A stretch of DNA of 64,000 nt from Mangifera indica (taxonomy: Eukaryota > Streptophyta > Magnoliopsida > Sapindales > Anacardiaceae): positions 124,001 through 188,000 of the forward strand of contig NW_025401119.1 of NCBI RefSeq assembly GCF_011075055.1. Direction: 5' to 3'. The notes under the pieces were generated by a model that searched no databases, was not told the origin of the DNA, and saw nothing but the letters and a program-made list of their open reading frames with translations. This document shows, piece after piece, positions 25,970 through 39,335 of this stretch. A program made the position numbers and the translations under genes. Each line of letters begins with the position of its first letter. The first letter of the stretch is position 1.

Positions 25970-28690
25970 CAGATGACAATTAAATTTCTGGAAGAAAATA
26001 TAGACAAAAAGGTGACTTTTGAGACTACTGAAATGTGTTTATAGTTAGAAATAAAACAAGACAGAAGATTTTATAACTCAAGATTGGATCTGAAACTGAA
26101 AACAAACTGCTTTTTGACACCACTTTTCGTGCTTCTTAAAAATCCTATAAATTCACCAACACCATATACACGCAACATCGTTTCCAACTGCTAAGTCCAG
26201 ACAGACAGAACAGATACAATAGAACGACACCGTATAAATCAACGGCCTGCCTAACCAAAATGATGTGACTTGCCTCCTTTTAATTATTTTAATTACCGAA
26301 AGCTGGGGCTTCGGACGGAAATTTCAGTACTGTGAGATAAAATAGATTTTCATCTAACGAATAACATATGACTCAGCATTGATATTCAAAATTAAGAATT
26401 TTTTTATCAATTAAATTGTTTGTATTTATTTTAAATATATAAATATATATTATTATATTATTATATAATTAAATAATTTTAAATTAAAAATAAAATAATA
26501 TTTAATTATATTATAATATATATATAAATATATATATATATTTATATATTCAAAATAAATATATATAATATTATTATTAAGAGTAATATTATATATATTT
26601 ATTTTGAATATACAAATAACTCTATTAGGTTAAAATATTATTTCACCTTTTATTTTATGAAATTGGGGTATTATGATATTTTATAATATACGGGTTATAA
26701 ATATTTTAAGAGTGGGGTTTTGCTTTGATATTTTACATGGTTGGGTAAATATTTAAAAAATAAATGATGTATTTAGATTTTCACATATTTTCAGTGTATT
26801 TTTCTAAGTAATTCTTATATATTTAATTCACCATAGCAGGATTAATTAAAATGACATATATTGTTGTATTGGTTGGTTATGGAGGATAGCGGACCTCGAC
26901 AAATGAAAGCATAATAACGTATATTAGAAAAAAACAAAAATGACGACAATCCAAGAAGGTATGATAATCCAATTAGAGATGTTTTTTGTCTTCGAATTCA
27001 ACAAACTCTACTCAACTCTCCAAGTTATCCAATGTTTCATATATCCACACCTATAAAGTGAATTACGATATTGTTAGTTAATTTATATATATTCATCAAA
27101 TTATCACAAATATGAAATACAGTGATGAGGAATTATTACCTGAAATGGAAGTAGGAAGTCTATTACAACTTGATGTTGCTTTGGGAGGACCTTCACATAA
27201 GGTCAGTGTTGGGTTTTCAAATCTCTATTCTAACATACATGGCATCATAACACATGCATAAAATTTAAATTTTTGATTGTAAAACTATCCCTGTAAGATC
27301 TAGGGAAGTTATGCATATAATAGGAAGAGATTGACATAATATCAAGGTTACTAATATAATAGCCGTTGATTATGTCAACAAATGTATCAAAATTATAGTA
27401 GATTGACATAAAATTCATTAATCTCAGATACGAAAGAAGATATCACACGATACTATTTGATATATAACTCAATCAATTTAATTTATGACCTTTCCTATTT
27501 TTTCTATAAATCCCCAAAATTCATGCTGCTAGCATGAAGTCCTTAAAATTATCATTTAATAAAAAAAATTGATAAAATTATAAACTCATTATATTTTTCC
27601 CCAAGTTTAAAACTTAACAATTTCCCCCTACCTTCCCTTCACCCAAAGTTTGAAAAATCATTATTTCCCTCATAGGGTTTGCATTTTCTCCTTTGTTGTT
27701 TCTCCAGCGACTAAAGCCGACCAACCTCTTCTCTTCCATTTCCTAGAAGAGGACGAATCATCGGTCGATGAGGATCTATGTGATGCATAGATCATATCGG
27801 TGGACACACATATTGATCAAACGAAGCCTTAAACTCTTTGTTCAATTGATATATGTATCAATTGATGCACATATTGATCAACACAATCTATACATTGCAT
27901 GGATCTATGTGTTGCATGGATTCATGTCGCTTTGAAGAATCTTGGTCAACCTCCTATTGACTGACAATTTATTCTTGTCCAGAAAATGAGAGAGTGGAGG
28001 TTGGCTGGCCCTGATCGTTGGATAAACGACAAGAGAAAAATGTAAACCCTACGAGAGAAATAATAATTTTTCAAACTTTTGGTAAGCCAAAGGTGGGGGA
28101 AAATTTATTAGTTTTTAAACTTGGGGAGAAAATATGATGAATTTATAATTTTTTAAATATTTTTATTAAATAATAATTTTATTTTTAATAATAATAGTAA
28201 AATTTAACAAAAGAATGTATATTTAGATTTTTAATAATTAACAAATAAAAAGAAGTTTACATGAAATCTTGGGTGGCACATGTCATTTGGCCATATTTAA
28301 ATAATAAAGGTTTAATCTTTCAAGAGTTTGTCATTTTCTTACAGCCCTAGAAACATAAGGTTGATTTATTTTATATACCTTTTATTTGGACTTATAATCT
28401 CATTTATCAATTTTATACACGTATAATATTAAATTAAATGTATTATATATATATATATTAAAATAATTTAAATTATATATTTAATTATTAATTATATAAA
28501 ATTATTTTAAATATTAATTTTAAACAATTAACTAATTTAATAATGGGTCAAATATTTTATCCACCAATTAAATTGGACCGTCATTTAACGTTATCTGAAC
28601 CGCACTGTCTCTTTATTGGATCGATATCCGTTTAGATTCCGAAAACGTCCATTTTGATAAATAGTGCTTACTTGACTAAATGTTAAACTC
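25970..28690. other. divergent intergenic region
   Basis: Lies between two genes transcribed away from each other (minus-strand membrane protein, plus-strand NFS1). 26340-26640 is nearly pure A/T. 27545-28292 is a fold-back element. No other gene is seen. Confidence 0.6.
27545..28292. mobile_element. left-truncated fold-back Mutator-like MITE
   Basis: The right arm ends GGGTGGCACATGTCATTTGGCC, matching the terminal consensus of the family, and its reverse complement aligns with 27545-27690 (AAATTATAAACTCAT, TCCCCAAGTTTAAAAC and CCCAAAGTTTG blocks). The outer ~110 bp of the left terminal repeat appears to be missing, so no target duplication can be assigned. Confidence 0.6.
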
Positions 28691-28702
28691 GCCTAAAAAG
28701 GC

Positions 28703-28708
28703 CACGTG
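28703..28708. promoter_or_regulatory. G-box upstream of NFS1
   Basis: CACGTG within GCCACGTGTCC, 123 bp before the NFS1 start codon. The core is a bZIP/bHLH binding site; use by this gene is inferred from position only. Confidence 0.4.
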
Positions 28709-28830
28709 TCCATCTTCTAGATCACAACCCCAACCAAACAGTTCGTTACCCTAAAAGCTCCAACTTATCCTCTCTTTCTCCAAACTTTACCAAAACTTTC
28801 GGTTACGAAGCAACCACACACTACGCAGAG

Positions 28831-30201
28831 ATGGCCTCTAAGCTTATGACATCAACCCTCCGAAAAATCCTAACCGAAGCCACTAAAACCGCAACCCTCC
28901 GCCCTCTCTCCACCGCCGCAGCCGTCGCTGCTACGATACCCGAACCCTTCGAAGACGAAAATGGAATTTCCATGAAGGGAGTAAAAATTTCGGGTCGTCC
29001 ACTCTACCTCGACATGCAGGCAACCACTCCAGTCGATCCACGTGTCCTTGACGCGATGCTTCCGTTTAACCTTTCCCGTTACGGTAACGCCCACTCTCGG
29101 ACACACTATTACGGCTGGGAATCGGATTTCGCCGTCGAGACCGCTCGTTCTCAAATCTCCGATCTTATCGGCGCTTCCCCGAAGGAAATAATATTCACTT
29201 CTGGCGCAACCGAGTCTAACAATATTTCAATCAAAGGAGTCATGCACTTTTACAAGGACAAGAAGCGCCACGTGATCACGACACAGACGGAGCACAAGTG
29301 TGTTCTCGATTCGTGCCGGCATCTTCAGCAGGAAGGATATGAAATTACTTATTTGCCTGTTGGATCGGATGGACTTGTAAATTTGGATGAATTACGGGAG
29401 GCTATTCGGCCTGACACGGGTTTAATTTCCGTTATGGCGGTTAATAACGAGATAGGTGTGATTCAGCCCATGGAAGAAATAGGTCAAATATGTAAAGAAT
29501 TTAAAATTCCGTTTCATGCAGACGCTGCTCAAGCGTTGGGGAAGATTCCAATTGATGTGGAGAAATGGAATGTTAGTTTGATGTCATTGAGTGGACATAA
29601 AATTTATGGGCCCAAAGGGATTGGAGCTTTGTATTTGAGACGGAGACCACGAATCCGAGTTGAACCGTTGATAAATGGAGGTGGACAAGAGAGAGGGATA
29701 AGGAGTGGGACTTTGCCCACTCCGTTAATTGTGGGTTTTGGCTCTGCTTGCGAGATTGCAAAAAAGGAAATGGATTACGATCATAAGAGAATAACCCTGC
29801 TGCAGGATCGATTGTTGAATGGAATCAGAGAGAAAATTGACGGGGTGGTAATAAACGGTAGTATGGAGAGGAGATGTGCGGGGAATTTGAATTTGTCCTT
29901 TGCCTATGTTGAGGGAGAGAGTCTGTTAATGGGTTTGAAGGACGTGGCGGTGTCCAGTGGTAGTGCTTGTACTAGTGCGAGTTTGGAGCCTTCTTATGTT
30001 TTGAGGGCGTTGGGTGTGGATGAGGATATGGCTCATACTTCGATTAGGTTTGGGATTGGGAGGTTTACCACAGAGGCTGAGATTGACAAGGCTGTTGAGC
30101 TTACTGTTAAACAGGTTGCGAAGTTGAGGGACATAAGCCCACTGTATGAAATGGTGAAAGAAGGGATTGACATAAAGCAGATACAATGGACACAACATTG
30201 A
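28831..30201 (+). CDS. NFS1: cysteine desulfurase, mitochondrial
   Basis: PLP enzyme that converts cysteine to alanine and passes the sulfur as a persulfide to the ISCU scaffold for iron-sulfur cluster assembly. A single exon of 456 residues, matching plant NFS1 proteins. The Ser/Thr/Ala/Arg-rich first ~38 residues look like a mitochondrial presequence, and the mature part begins near [21 protein letters not shown]. The PLP lysine lies in [12 protein letters not shown] (Lys257). The mobile-loop cysteine that carries the persulfide is in [13 protein letters not shown] (Cys380). [19 protein letters not shown] and [14 protein letters not shown] are further family blocks. The class I loop and C-terminus (to IKQIQWTQH) mark it as the IscS/NFS1 type rather than the plastid SufS-like type. 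No defects are seen. Confidence 0.97.
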   Translation: MASKLMTSTLRKILTEATKTATLRPLSTAAAVAATIPEPFEDENGISMKGVKISGRPLYLDMQATTPVDPRVLDAMLPFNLSRYGNAHSRTHYYGWESDFAVETARSQISDLIGASPKEIIFTSGATESNNISIKGVMHFYKDKKRHVITTQTEHKCVLDSCRHLQQEGYEITYLPVGSDGLVNLDELREAIRPDTGLISVMAVNNEIGVIQPMEEIGQICKEFKIPFHADAAQALGKIPIDVEKWNVSLMSLSGHKIYGPKGIGALYLRRRPRIRVEPLINGGGQERGIRSGTLPTPLIVGFGSACEIAKKEMDYDHKRITLLQDRLLNGIREKIDGVVINGSMERRCAGNLNLSFAYVEGESLLMGLKDVAVSSGSACTSASLEPSYVLRALGVDEDMAHTSIRFGIGRFTTEAEIDKAVELTVKQVAKLRDISPLYEMVKEGIDIKQIQWTQH

Positions 30202-30449
30202 GACAGTTTGGGGTGTTGGATTGTAAGGTAAACAGCCCGTGTGGAAGAGCAGCATAACCAGTTTCGGGTTTAATCAGGTTTTTTTTAATCTTGTCCTTGT
30301 AGAACTATCAGTGTTCTATGATATAATTTTGGCAGTAGAGGTACTTTTGATGCTAAGTTGGTTTAAACATTATGCATTACATATGTATTTTGACGGTTTC
30401 AACATAATTGTGGTGGTTATACTGCCTTTTGGGTTTGTCCCATAATTTT

Positions 30450-32096
30450 AGTTTAGTGTGTCATGGAATTTACTGTGAGAGAATGTGAAGCACACAAATA
30501 ACTTGAGTACCTTAGCTATGTGTTTTACTTTAAAAATAGACATGATTTGTTGAGAACTCCAGCCATTTTATGATGTTTATTATGTCAACATAGCTTCTAA
30601 GGTATCTTTTTTCTTGTACTGCTATTCCCAGTTGTAGAGACTTAAAACAGAGTGATGCTAATGGTACTCTTTGTCATCTAGTTTCTGTTCACAGCCAGCA
30701 TATTTAATTATACTTATTCAAACACTTGAAACAATGTGATAATATTTAGAGGTTGAGAAATGGGATGCCCAAATTTTATTAGACAATTTTGTTCCCAACT
30801 TCACCACCACCACCTACATCCCGTGATAATTATTATATTTTTGTGAAAATCTAAAACCAATGGACAAATTTTGATTCCTTTTGACCCATGAATTTGTTAA
30901 AACCAGAGTTTTAATTACAATTAGCTAATGTTATTCGGTAAACACAGAATAATCTGCCAGGGCCAGTTGGTGAACTTGCATCTTCTTGTAACCTTAACTG
31001 GACAACCCTAGCAGCCTGGATCTGGTGTAATTGTAATTTTTCTGTGTTGGTCAATGGATGATTAGCTTTAGGCGTAGTGCTTAGGTACGTGATTCTCATG
31101 CCAGATCCTGGGGACTTTCCTTGAGACACTTGCTATGGTTATGGTGGAACAAAGAAAGCTTTGTTGTTATGGCATAAAATGATTTGATGGGTATAGCAGA
31201 AGCTAGACCCATATGATTTTGGGTCTAACTTGACTGGAGCTGGTCCTGTTGAATCAATTTTGATGTGGCTAGCAAAAAGCTTTTCATTAATCCTCTTTTA
31301 TTTTCCCTCATTAGCTCTGTAGAACCATGAGTTGCATATCTTAACTACTTAAGAGCGTTATCAAGTGTAGCCTAGTTTCTTGAGCTTCATAAAGAAGTTA
31401 TTCATGGTGAATTTGGGCTTATGTTCTTTGTGAGTTTGCCTTTTTGAGAAAACAAAATTTTAGTCTTCCGTGGTAGCCTGCTTTTCTTCAAGTTATATGG
31501 ATTCCTTGCAGGAACAACTTTTGTTTTGCACTTTGGGTATTTATATTATATTTTCTTACACAAAATCACATACATACCTTTAGCGGCGCGTATGGATAGG
31601 TAATATTTTATTATTAAAAATGAAATATTACTACATAGATAGATTATTTAAAAAATTACGTGATATAAATTATTGCTCTATTTGATAAAATGGGTAAAAT
31701 CTGATATATATAAATAATTATTATGTTTTGTTAATAGTAATAAAAGAATACTAAAATATTATTTTACTTAAATGTTCTTAAAAGATTATTAAATAATTTA
31801 GTATTGTGTTTAGTTAAACTAACCTGACTTATGTAAATTTTGTGATTTGTGCATTTTCTAAAATATTTTTTATTTTAATATTATATTATGATTTTTTATG
31901 TTGTGAAAATTTGAAATTAATTAATTAAATTATTTTTTCAAATTGTTATCTTGTTGTTAACATATATTTTTTTCTTGAAATATTCCTATCATGTTAATAT
32001 AATTGAAAATAAATATATTTTTTTTTGAAAAAATTAATAAGTTAGAGATAAAATTGGAATAAAATTAGGATTGTATACCTGTGATAGGGGTGATAG
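30450..32096. other. intergenic spacer downstream of NFS1
   Basis: 30470-31550 has a gene-like base balance. On the minus strand at 30911-31129 lies a 72-codon frame (ending GRLFCVYRITLANCN) that I cannot match to any family. 31580-32090 is very AT-rich. No gene can be supported. Confidence 0.45.
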
Positions 32097-32689
32097 CTAG
32101 GAAGTACAAAAACTCACCATGGGGTACGTTCCCGCATTTTGGAAATGTTTTTATTTTCAAAACTTCTCGAAACTTGTATGAAACATTTCAAGGGTGTTTA
32201 TGAATTTTTGAAAAATTTTGAAATGCTTTTCTAGGAAAGAAATGCATTTCTTTTAAAAGATATATTATGAAATCAATTAAACACATGTTTTTTATACTTT
32301 TAAACCCTAAGTGTCTTTAAATCTTATACTGAATTCATCTCTTCTCCACTCTCCAATGTATTTCTCAACTCCTCGCTAATGTGTTATATAGATTGACGTG
32401 TATCATTGTTTTCTTCTTAAATATTTACATGTACTTGCGCAATAATAATTTATCATAGGTTCTATGATTCTTATTTATAGTATTTTTCTTGTTCATTCTT
32501 TTTTTTATTATTCATTTTTATACTATACAGGTTTATGTATTTTTTTAATAAAAAATTTGGCATAAAAAAAAAACTTATATTTTTTATATTTATAAGTTTT
32601 TCAACGTTTCTATTTTCTATATTTTTTAGAAAATGCGTTTTCATGTTTTCGTTTTTGCATTTTCACGTTTTTGTTTCTGTGTTACATAG
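32097..32689. mobile_element. hAT-like MITE (593 bp)
   Basis: The ends CTAGGAAGTACAAAAACTC (left) and, on the opposite strand, CTATGTAACACAGAAACAAA (right) form a short imperfect inverted repeat. The flanking 8-mers GGTGATAG (32089-32096) and GGTTATAG (32690-32697) match at 7 of 8 positions, the duplication length of hAT elements. The interior has recurrent GTTTTC/GTTTTTGCATTTTC words and no coding capacity. Confidence 0.55.
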
Positions 32690-33466
32690 GGTTATAGTTA
32701 AGATTACTCCCAATTTGTCACATTACCCTTAGTAATAGAGTATTCCTTAAAAAGTAATCGCCCTTATAGTTCTATAATTACATTTTGTCTTTCCTGACTG
32801 TATCACAGATTTGTGTTGACAGAGTCATAAACTAAATTTAACATTTACTGTTTTCCCTCCCAACAGTTGCCTTATATTTAAATTAGATTTTCGAAAATAA
32901 AACATTGCAAAACTTAATTGAACTATTCAGCTAAATTCATTTCGAACTTTGAAGTAGATATGTTCCAGACAATCAAGTATCTTTTCATTTTCAATTTTTT
33001 TTTCCAATTATTTCTAAATCACCCTGTTAATGCTTCCTTTCTTTTGTTGTCAGTAACATTCAATTTATTTTCCCTTTTAAGAAATTGCTCATTCCCATTG
33101 ATTAGTTCTTGAAAATGGAGACATTTGGTTGGTAGAATTAATAGAAGAAGATGATATTGTTGCTGTAGAACCTGTAGTTTAAGCCTAAAAAAATTATATT
33201 CGGTTCTCAAAAAGTTTGGAATGAACTTCTCCATAACAGAGGGTGGAAAAATTACTGTTATCCAAGCTAGTTTTTTTTCTTTTTTTTCCTCTCTACTAAC
33301 CAACTTCTTTGTTGCTACTTGTGCAAATATAGAGATAGAAAGAGAGACACACCGAGCTCACGCGATCTTAATCCTATGCTATGTGATTCTAAACTTTAAA
33401 TTACACTAAAGATTGTGTTCAAGTAAGAAAAATGTTGGCCAGATAATGAGGAAATTGGTTAGGAGA

Positions 33467-33706
33467 GTGTTAGGATTCCAAGTGCAAGGTATAGGACTTG
33501 GATCCCACATTGGAAAGTATGGGCAACTAATGTGGGGTTTATATGACCTTGGGCTCTCCCATCTCAATAGTTAGTTTTTGCGGTGTGATTCTTCTAAGGT
33601 TCGTATTAGAGAGCCAAAAAACAACATTTCAACTTTTTCCACATTAGTGCTCTTTTCAATATTTACTTTTATCAATAGAAGTTCTTCGTTTTATTCTCTT
33701 CAGTAA
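33467..33706 (+). repeat. solo-LTR-like remnant with a CCCACATT hairpin
   Basis: Begins TGTTAGGATTCCAAG and ends TTCTCTTCA, as LTRs begin TG and end CA. An 8-bp stem (CCCACATT ... AATGTGGG) lies at about 33509-33537, followed by TTTATATG and GGGCTCTCCCATCTC. This arrangement recurs in many plant LTR retroelements. No partner LTR or target duplication is visible. Confidence 0.4.
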
Positions 33707-33944
33707 TGTAGTAGTAAGGAGCATTGAATATGAATAAGATTAAAGGAGTATGGTACTTCATAATATTGCATTACTTCCATCCAAGTTCAATAATTGTTGG
33801 AATGTGTTTTGACTTTTTATAGAGAAATTATATTAAATAGCATTATTTTGATCTTGAACTTCAAGCTAGCACCTTTTTAAAAGCCTCTTAGCACAATTCA
33901 ATTATAGGGATAGAAATACCCTCTTTTGTATTTTTCTACAACCT

Positions 33945-34534
33945 TAAACCAAAACTCATTCTTCAACATTTAACCCATCTAACCCATTCTCTATAATTAT
34001 AATTTATACTAATGATATCTGTATAGGTGAGTGGTTAATATTAGTTGTTTAGATTAGTTTTTAGATGATGATATTAAAAATTAAAAGATTTTGATGATTT
34101 TTACCAAATTTAGGATTGCCTAACAATTGTTTTAACAGCTCAAGGTTGAAGATGACAAAAAATGACTAATATTGGCCTAACGAATAGGGGTTTGAGACAT
34201 TTTTTTGTCTTACAAGAGTGTGTTTGTTATTTGTGTAGCCAATAGCTTCATTAGCATGGTATAACATTACTCTATGTAAATTATGACACCTCTATAGGTA
34301 TGAAAAATGTTGGATACCCCTTTATTGGTTGCTTTTGGTGAAAATGGTCGAATTTGGGTAATATGTCTCAAGTTTTGTAATATCAAAATTCTTCAAATTT
34401 CAGCAGTTGCATACAAAAATTAGTTTAAACAATAAAAAAATTAATTGGTCGTCTAAATAAATATCATTACTAGAGTTATAGTTACAGAGAAATTACCATT
34501 TATCAATGTTAGGGTGGGAAACAGTCATTTGGCC
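33945..34534. mobile_element. diverged fold-back Mutator-like MITE
   Basis: The right end is GGGTGGGAAACAGTCATTTGGCC. Its reverse complement aligns with 33950-34120 (CTATAATTATAA-TACTAATGATAT and TTGTTTAGATTAGTTTTT blocks). The left limit is approximate and no clear 9-bp duplication was found. Confidence 0.45.
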
Positions 34535-34539
34535 CTTGT

Positions 34540-36546
34540 AAGTCCATTAAAATTCAGGGAATGCATGCATACACACATGCATGGCAGGCCACTATCACTC
34601 GTCGTTTCACATCAATCCTAGTTTAGGCCGACCAGCATATTAGTCCCCATTTTTCAGCAAATGGGCATCTTATATCTGTTTCCAGATTCTTACGGCACAA
34701 TATAATTTGTCCAGGAGCAAAGGGATGGGCTAATTTCAATGCTATTCGCTTTGGAATTTAGCACAAAATTTTGAGATAAGGCTCTGGGAATCCGAATCGG
34801 TTTTACAATGTGGCCTCTGTAACTTTTCATTGGTCTTGTCCTCAGTCCTTGTATAAACTTACTTTTCAATTTGGAGTTTATACATGGAGATGGAGATGGA
34901 GATGTAGATGGAGCCTGTAAAATCCATTGTACATAATGTCTAGACAGTTCCAAGAAACTGCTTTCAGAATCGAACTTCAACTCAACTGAAAACTATTAAA
35001 GTTTTGTGTTATATTTTGCCGAGTAGACCTAATAAAATTTGACATTATCTAACACGACATAATACGAAAAAAATTAGGTTGGGGTTTTGATTTTCAAAAC
35101 GAAAAAAAGTTTGAGTCAAGTTAGGGTTAACCCATAAAAAATCAAATAAGTTTGGGTTAATCTGAACTAACTCGAAAATTTTGAACAAAATATTCGATAA
35201 TATGATATTGGGTAAAAATCTCTAATATCTTTTGTTATCATTATTTAACAAAAAAAGTTTCAATCCATATTTTTTAATTTGAATCAACAAAAAAATTGAG
35301 ATCGTATTACCAAATACTAAATCCATATAACCCAGCTAGTACTTCTGAAAATATTGTATAGGTTAGTTGGATGTCTACTTGAAGGAGTTAATATTACGAC
35401 TTTTGTCGAAATTTTATTATCTTTTACTAAAGACATTCATTTAAATTTAATAACTTTTTTTTGCATACTTATAAAAAACTATTTGTAGTTTTTTTTTGTG
35501 TTATAAGTTTTACTGATTTGAATTTATTATATTTAGTGTGTTATATTCATATACTTGTTGATAGTTTTAATATTTATGACAATCACATTCATCATATAGA
35601 ATAAAAATTAAATTTTTTAAATATTTGCCCACTAGTTGTTAATCTCGTTGATTGTCAATTACATTATTTTGAAATTGAAATAATAAACTTATTTGAGTTT
35701 TTGAGTATGATATTTAATCTTTTTCCCCTATAATTGATCTTATAAAGAGATAATAAACAAATCATTTGTATTAACTTAAAATAGAGCAATTTTGTTTTAA
35801 CAAAATATTGTTTCCTGTGTTATTTTATAACAAATCATATTATTCATTAACATTTCACAAAGTGTGTTGTTTCGTAATAAATCATGTAATTACATATTGT
35901 GTGTTAATACGTTTTTATCTATTTTCGAAAATATTTCAATTCGATTTAGAATTGAGAAATTTTGATACGATTGTATTTTCAGTCGGGTAAGAGTTTAGGA
36001 TTTTTAATTTAAAATCTAAATTGACATAATACAAAAACGATATGATAATACAAACTGTCAGACTATTATTGTGGATGGAATTTCAATAATTTTTTTCAGA
36101 TAAAATTTTTGTTATTTTGTCATTCAAATGTATATTTATATAATTATAATTACTCATATTATTTTTTATTTTTATTTAAATATTTTATTTTATTATTAAG
36201 AAGTAATAATATGATTTAGTTAGTCAGGTTATTGATATGTTTGAAAGGTTTAAATTATAATTTTTAAATCATTTGTGAATAAGATAAAAAATTATATTGT
36301 ATGTTTTACTGGTAATAGATTAAAATAATTTGATAAAAAAATTAAAATGGTAAATGTATTTCAGAAAATAAAAATAATAAATAAATTAAAAATTTTAAGT
36401 ATAATTTGTGAGAAAAGTTATCGTTTCAAATTGTGGTATTGGAAATGGAAACACATAATTAAATAAAAGGGCAACATTTCTTTGAATGATTAACAAGGTG
36501 ATTCTGAAATTTAAAGGTGTTGTAGTAAAGACAATCTATTCATAAT
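34540..36546. other. AT-rich intergenic spacer
   Basis: A 96-codon minus-strand frame at 34690-34980 begins MKFDSESSFLELSRHYVQW; it has no recognisable domain and may be chance. The rest is AT-rich with no gene. Confidence 0.5.
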
Positions 36547-37208
36547 GGGAAGAAAGACAATTTTTCACCCAAGTTTTAGTAAAATAATAAATATATATCT
36601 TTAACAGATGAAAAATTTAAATACTTACTCAAGTTTTAATTTATTAGAATATATTCACATATTTTCTATTACAGTAAAAGGGCAAACTGATTATTTTATT
36701 GATAATATTAACATAATTGAAATTATATTTCATTTTTCTTTTTTAGTTTAGAAAACTAACATTTTTTCTCTGAATTAAGTTTTAAAAAATTCACTTTTCC
36801 TCTCTAAAATCCAACCACTTTTTTTTTTATGACAGCCAACCAATGACAAAGTTGTCATCTAAAAATCGTCCTTTAGACGATGATCATCGTTCAAGTATGA
36901 CGAACATCACTAGATCTTCCAAATTAGACGACAAGTGTTGTCCTTATATTTAATTAAGGATTTAAGGAAAAAAATGTCACTTTTCAAAGTTCAGGTATGA
37001 AGGTTAATTGTTAATTTTTAAAATTTGAGGTGAAAATAAAATAAAATAATATATTTTTTAATCTTATTATTAAATAACTATTTTACCCTTATATTTAATG
37101 AAAAATTTAATGAAAGTTTATGAATGAGTGGATGTTTGGATTTTTCATTTATTATGAGCATATTTTTGAGATTAAGCTAAAACTTGAGTGAGACATAGTT
37201 CTTTGCTC
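36547..37208. mobile_element. fold-back Mutator-like MITE with exact 9-bp target duplication
   Basis: The left arm from GGGAAGAAAGACAATTTTTC matches the reverse complement of the right end (GAGCAAAGAACTATGTCTC), and both continue into CAAGTTTTAG. The element is flanked by ATTCATAAT on both sides (36538-36546 and 37209-37217), a perfect 9-bp duplication as made by MULE transposases. Length 662 bp, no coding capacity. Confidence 0.75.
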
Positions 37209-37243
37209 ATTCATAATTCCCTAGGGAGTCCGGATAAGTAAAA

Positions 37244-38139
37244 GGCCAAAACACTCATTTCCATCCTAGGTCTGGTATAATCCAACTTTAACCCGATAAT
37301 TTTTTAAAATCTAAATACCTACTTTTTTATTAAAATTTTTTGTTAAAGTTAAAAATAAAACGGTTATTCAAAAATATATATAAAGAAATTAAAATTTTAT
37401 CTCATTTCCTCCATTAACTTAAAAAATTAACAATTTTCCATTACTCAAAGTTTTGAAAACTCATTTTTCCTCCCAAAGGTTTATATTTTCCTTCTCTTTC
37501 CTCTAGTGCCCCTTTTGGCCGACAACCAACATTCCTTCTCTACTGTCGTTGTTAACCTTCTTTCTTCGATACTCTTTTCAATCCTGAAGACACATGACGA
37601 CCTAAATCGGTCTCAATCTCGACCTTGTTCTTTTTCTTCGTTCTTCATTTGATGATTTTTAGATGAAGAACGAAGAAGAAGAAGAAGAGTTCTCCTCAAT
37701 TTTCAGACATAGATCTTCACCTTCTTCTTCTTTGTTCTTCATCTGAAAATTGCCAAACAAAGAATGAAGAAGAAGAAGAAGGCCGAGAGTGAGATTGAGT
37801 CCAATTTGGTCGTTGTTTGTCTTCAGAAGTGAAGACAACACCGAAGAAAGAAGGTCAACGATGGTGGCATAGAAAGAACACCAAAGAAGAGGAAAGGAAA
37901 ATATAAACCCTAGGGGGAAATGGTGAGTTTTCAAAACTTTGAGAAGAGGAAATTGTTAGTTTTTTAAATTTAGGGAAAAATAAGATAACATTTTAATTTC
38001 TTTATATATTTTTAAATAATAATATTACTCTTAACCCTAATAGAGAATTTTAACATAATAGTAGGTATTTGAGTTTTTAAAAATTAATGAGTGAAAGTTG
38101 GGTTTAAACCAAACCTTGGTGGGAATAAGTCTTTTGGCC
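37244..38139. mobile_element. fold-back Mutator-like MITE with exact 9-bp target duplication
   Basis: Terminal inverted repeats of about 330 bp start GGCCAAAACACTCATTTCC (left) and GGCCAAAAGACTTATTCCC (right, reverse complement). The duplication TAAGTAAAA is perfect (37235-37243 and 38140-38148). The centre carries GAAGAAGAAG-rich inverted words around 37680-37780. Length 896 bp; the best-preserved member of the family here. Confidence 0.85.
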
Positions 38140-38218
38140 TAAGTAAAATATTTGATAGTTTCCATCTCTTTTTATAAATACTGATAAATAAAAAGAATTT
38201 CACAATACTTTTCTATAA

Positions 38219-39335
38219 AACCAAAGGAGTTATTCCCACCCATCGTTTTCTATTTTCCTAAGTTTCACTTATTATCTTTTAAAAATTTAAATATTTAACT
38301 ATCTATTAAATTTTGTGATTACTGTCAGATATAAAACTATTATTTTGAGGTTTCATTAAAATTTAATAGATTAATAAATATTTGGATTTTTTAAAAGGTC
38401 AAAGAACTATTTCCCACCAACGTTTTGATGCATTTCCAAAGTTACACCCACAGGGTTTAAAAAACTCAAAGTTTTACACATGAATCAACTGTCATTAAAT
38501 TTTTTTATTAAAACTAAGAATAAAATTATTATTTTACTAATAATATTAAAAAATATATAATTTTATCTTATTTCCCTTCCAACTTTTGAAAACTTGTAAT
38601 TCACTCCCAACCTTAACTTTGAAAAGTAAATTTTTCCCCACAAATCTATTGCAAACTCCAACAACGGTAAAGATGGCACCACCGTCTCCACCTTTAGCTC
38701 AATAGAGGAGGGAGACAACTGAAAACATCGATGGAGATGAAGAACTTTGTCTTCGTCGACAAAGAAGAGACAAAGCAGAATTGGACTCGTCTCTCCGTTG
38801 AGGAAGAGATGGAGACGATTTGTTGATGAAGACAAAAGATGATGAAGATTCACCCTCTTTTGTCTTGTCGAGGAAGAGACAGATCTTTGTTGATAGAGAT
38901 GAATTTCTTTGTCTCCGTTAATATGGTCGACCGTCTCTCTCCTCTGCTGGGCTAAAAGTGGAGACAATGGTGGTCATCGTTGTTGTCATTGGATTTGCAA
39001 TAAACCCTAAGGTTTACAGAAAAAAATTATTTTTTAAAGTCGAAACGAGAGAATGAAATGGAGTTTTCAAAAATTGGGAGAGGAAAGGAGGGAAAATAAG
39101 ATACAATTATATATTTTTTAATATAATTGATAAAATAACGATTCTATTTTAACCCTATTAGACAATTTTAATAGGAATTGATCCATAAGTGAGATTTTAG
39201 GTTTTGCAAATCTTACAAATATGTATTTATCTTTACAATAAATTTGGGTGGGAAATAGTCCCTTGGCCTTTTGAAAAATAATAAGTGAACATGTGAGAAA
39301 ATAGTAAACTTTGGGTTGGAATAAACCATTTGGCC
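38219..39335. mobile_element. outer fold-back MITE, split by a nested copy
   Basis: The left end AACCAAAGGAGTTATTCCC and the reverse complement of the right end (GGCCAAATGGTTTATTCC) match. The flanks TTTCTATAA (38210-38218) and TAACTATAA (39336-39344) agree at 7 of 9 positions. The element at 38397-39268 sits inside it, so this copy was there first. Confidence 0.6.
38397..39268. mobile_element. inner fold-back MITE nested in the preceding one
   Basis: The ends GGTCAAAGAACTATTTCCCACC and, reversed, GGCCAAGGGACTATTTCCCACC match closely. The flanks TTTTTAAAA (38388-38396) and TTTTGAAAA (39269-39277) agree at 8 of 9 positions. Length 872 bp. The frame at 38563-38967 (-) only reads through the inverted repeat. 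Confidence 0.75.

Noticed and set aside
38563..38967. 134-codon minus-strand frame
   Set aside because: Lies within the inverted arms of a fold-back MITE and shows no family features.
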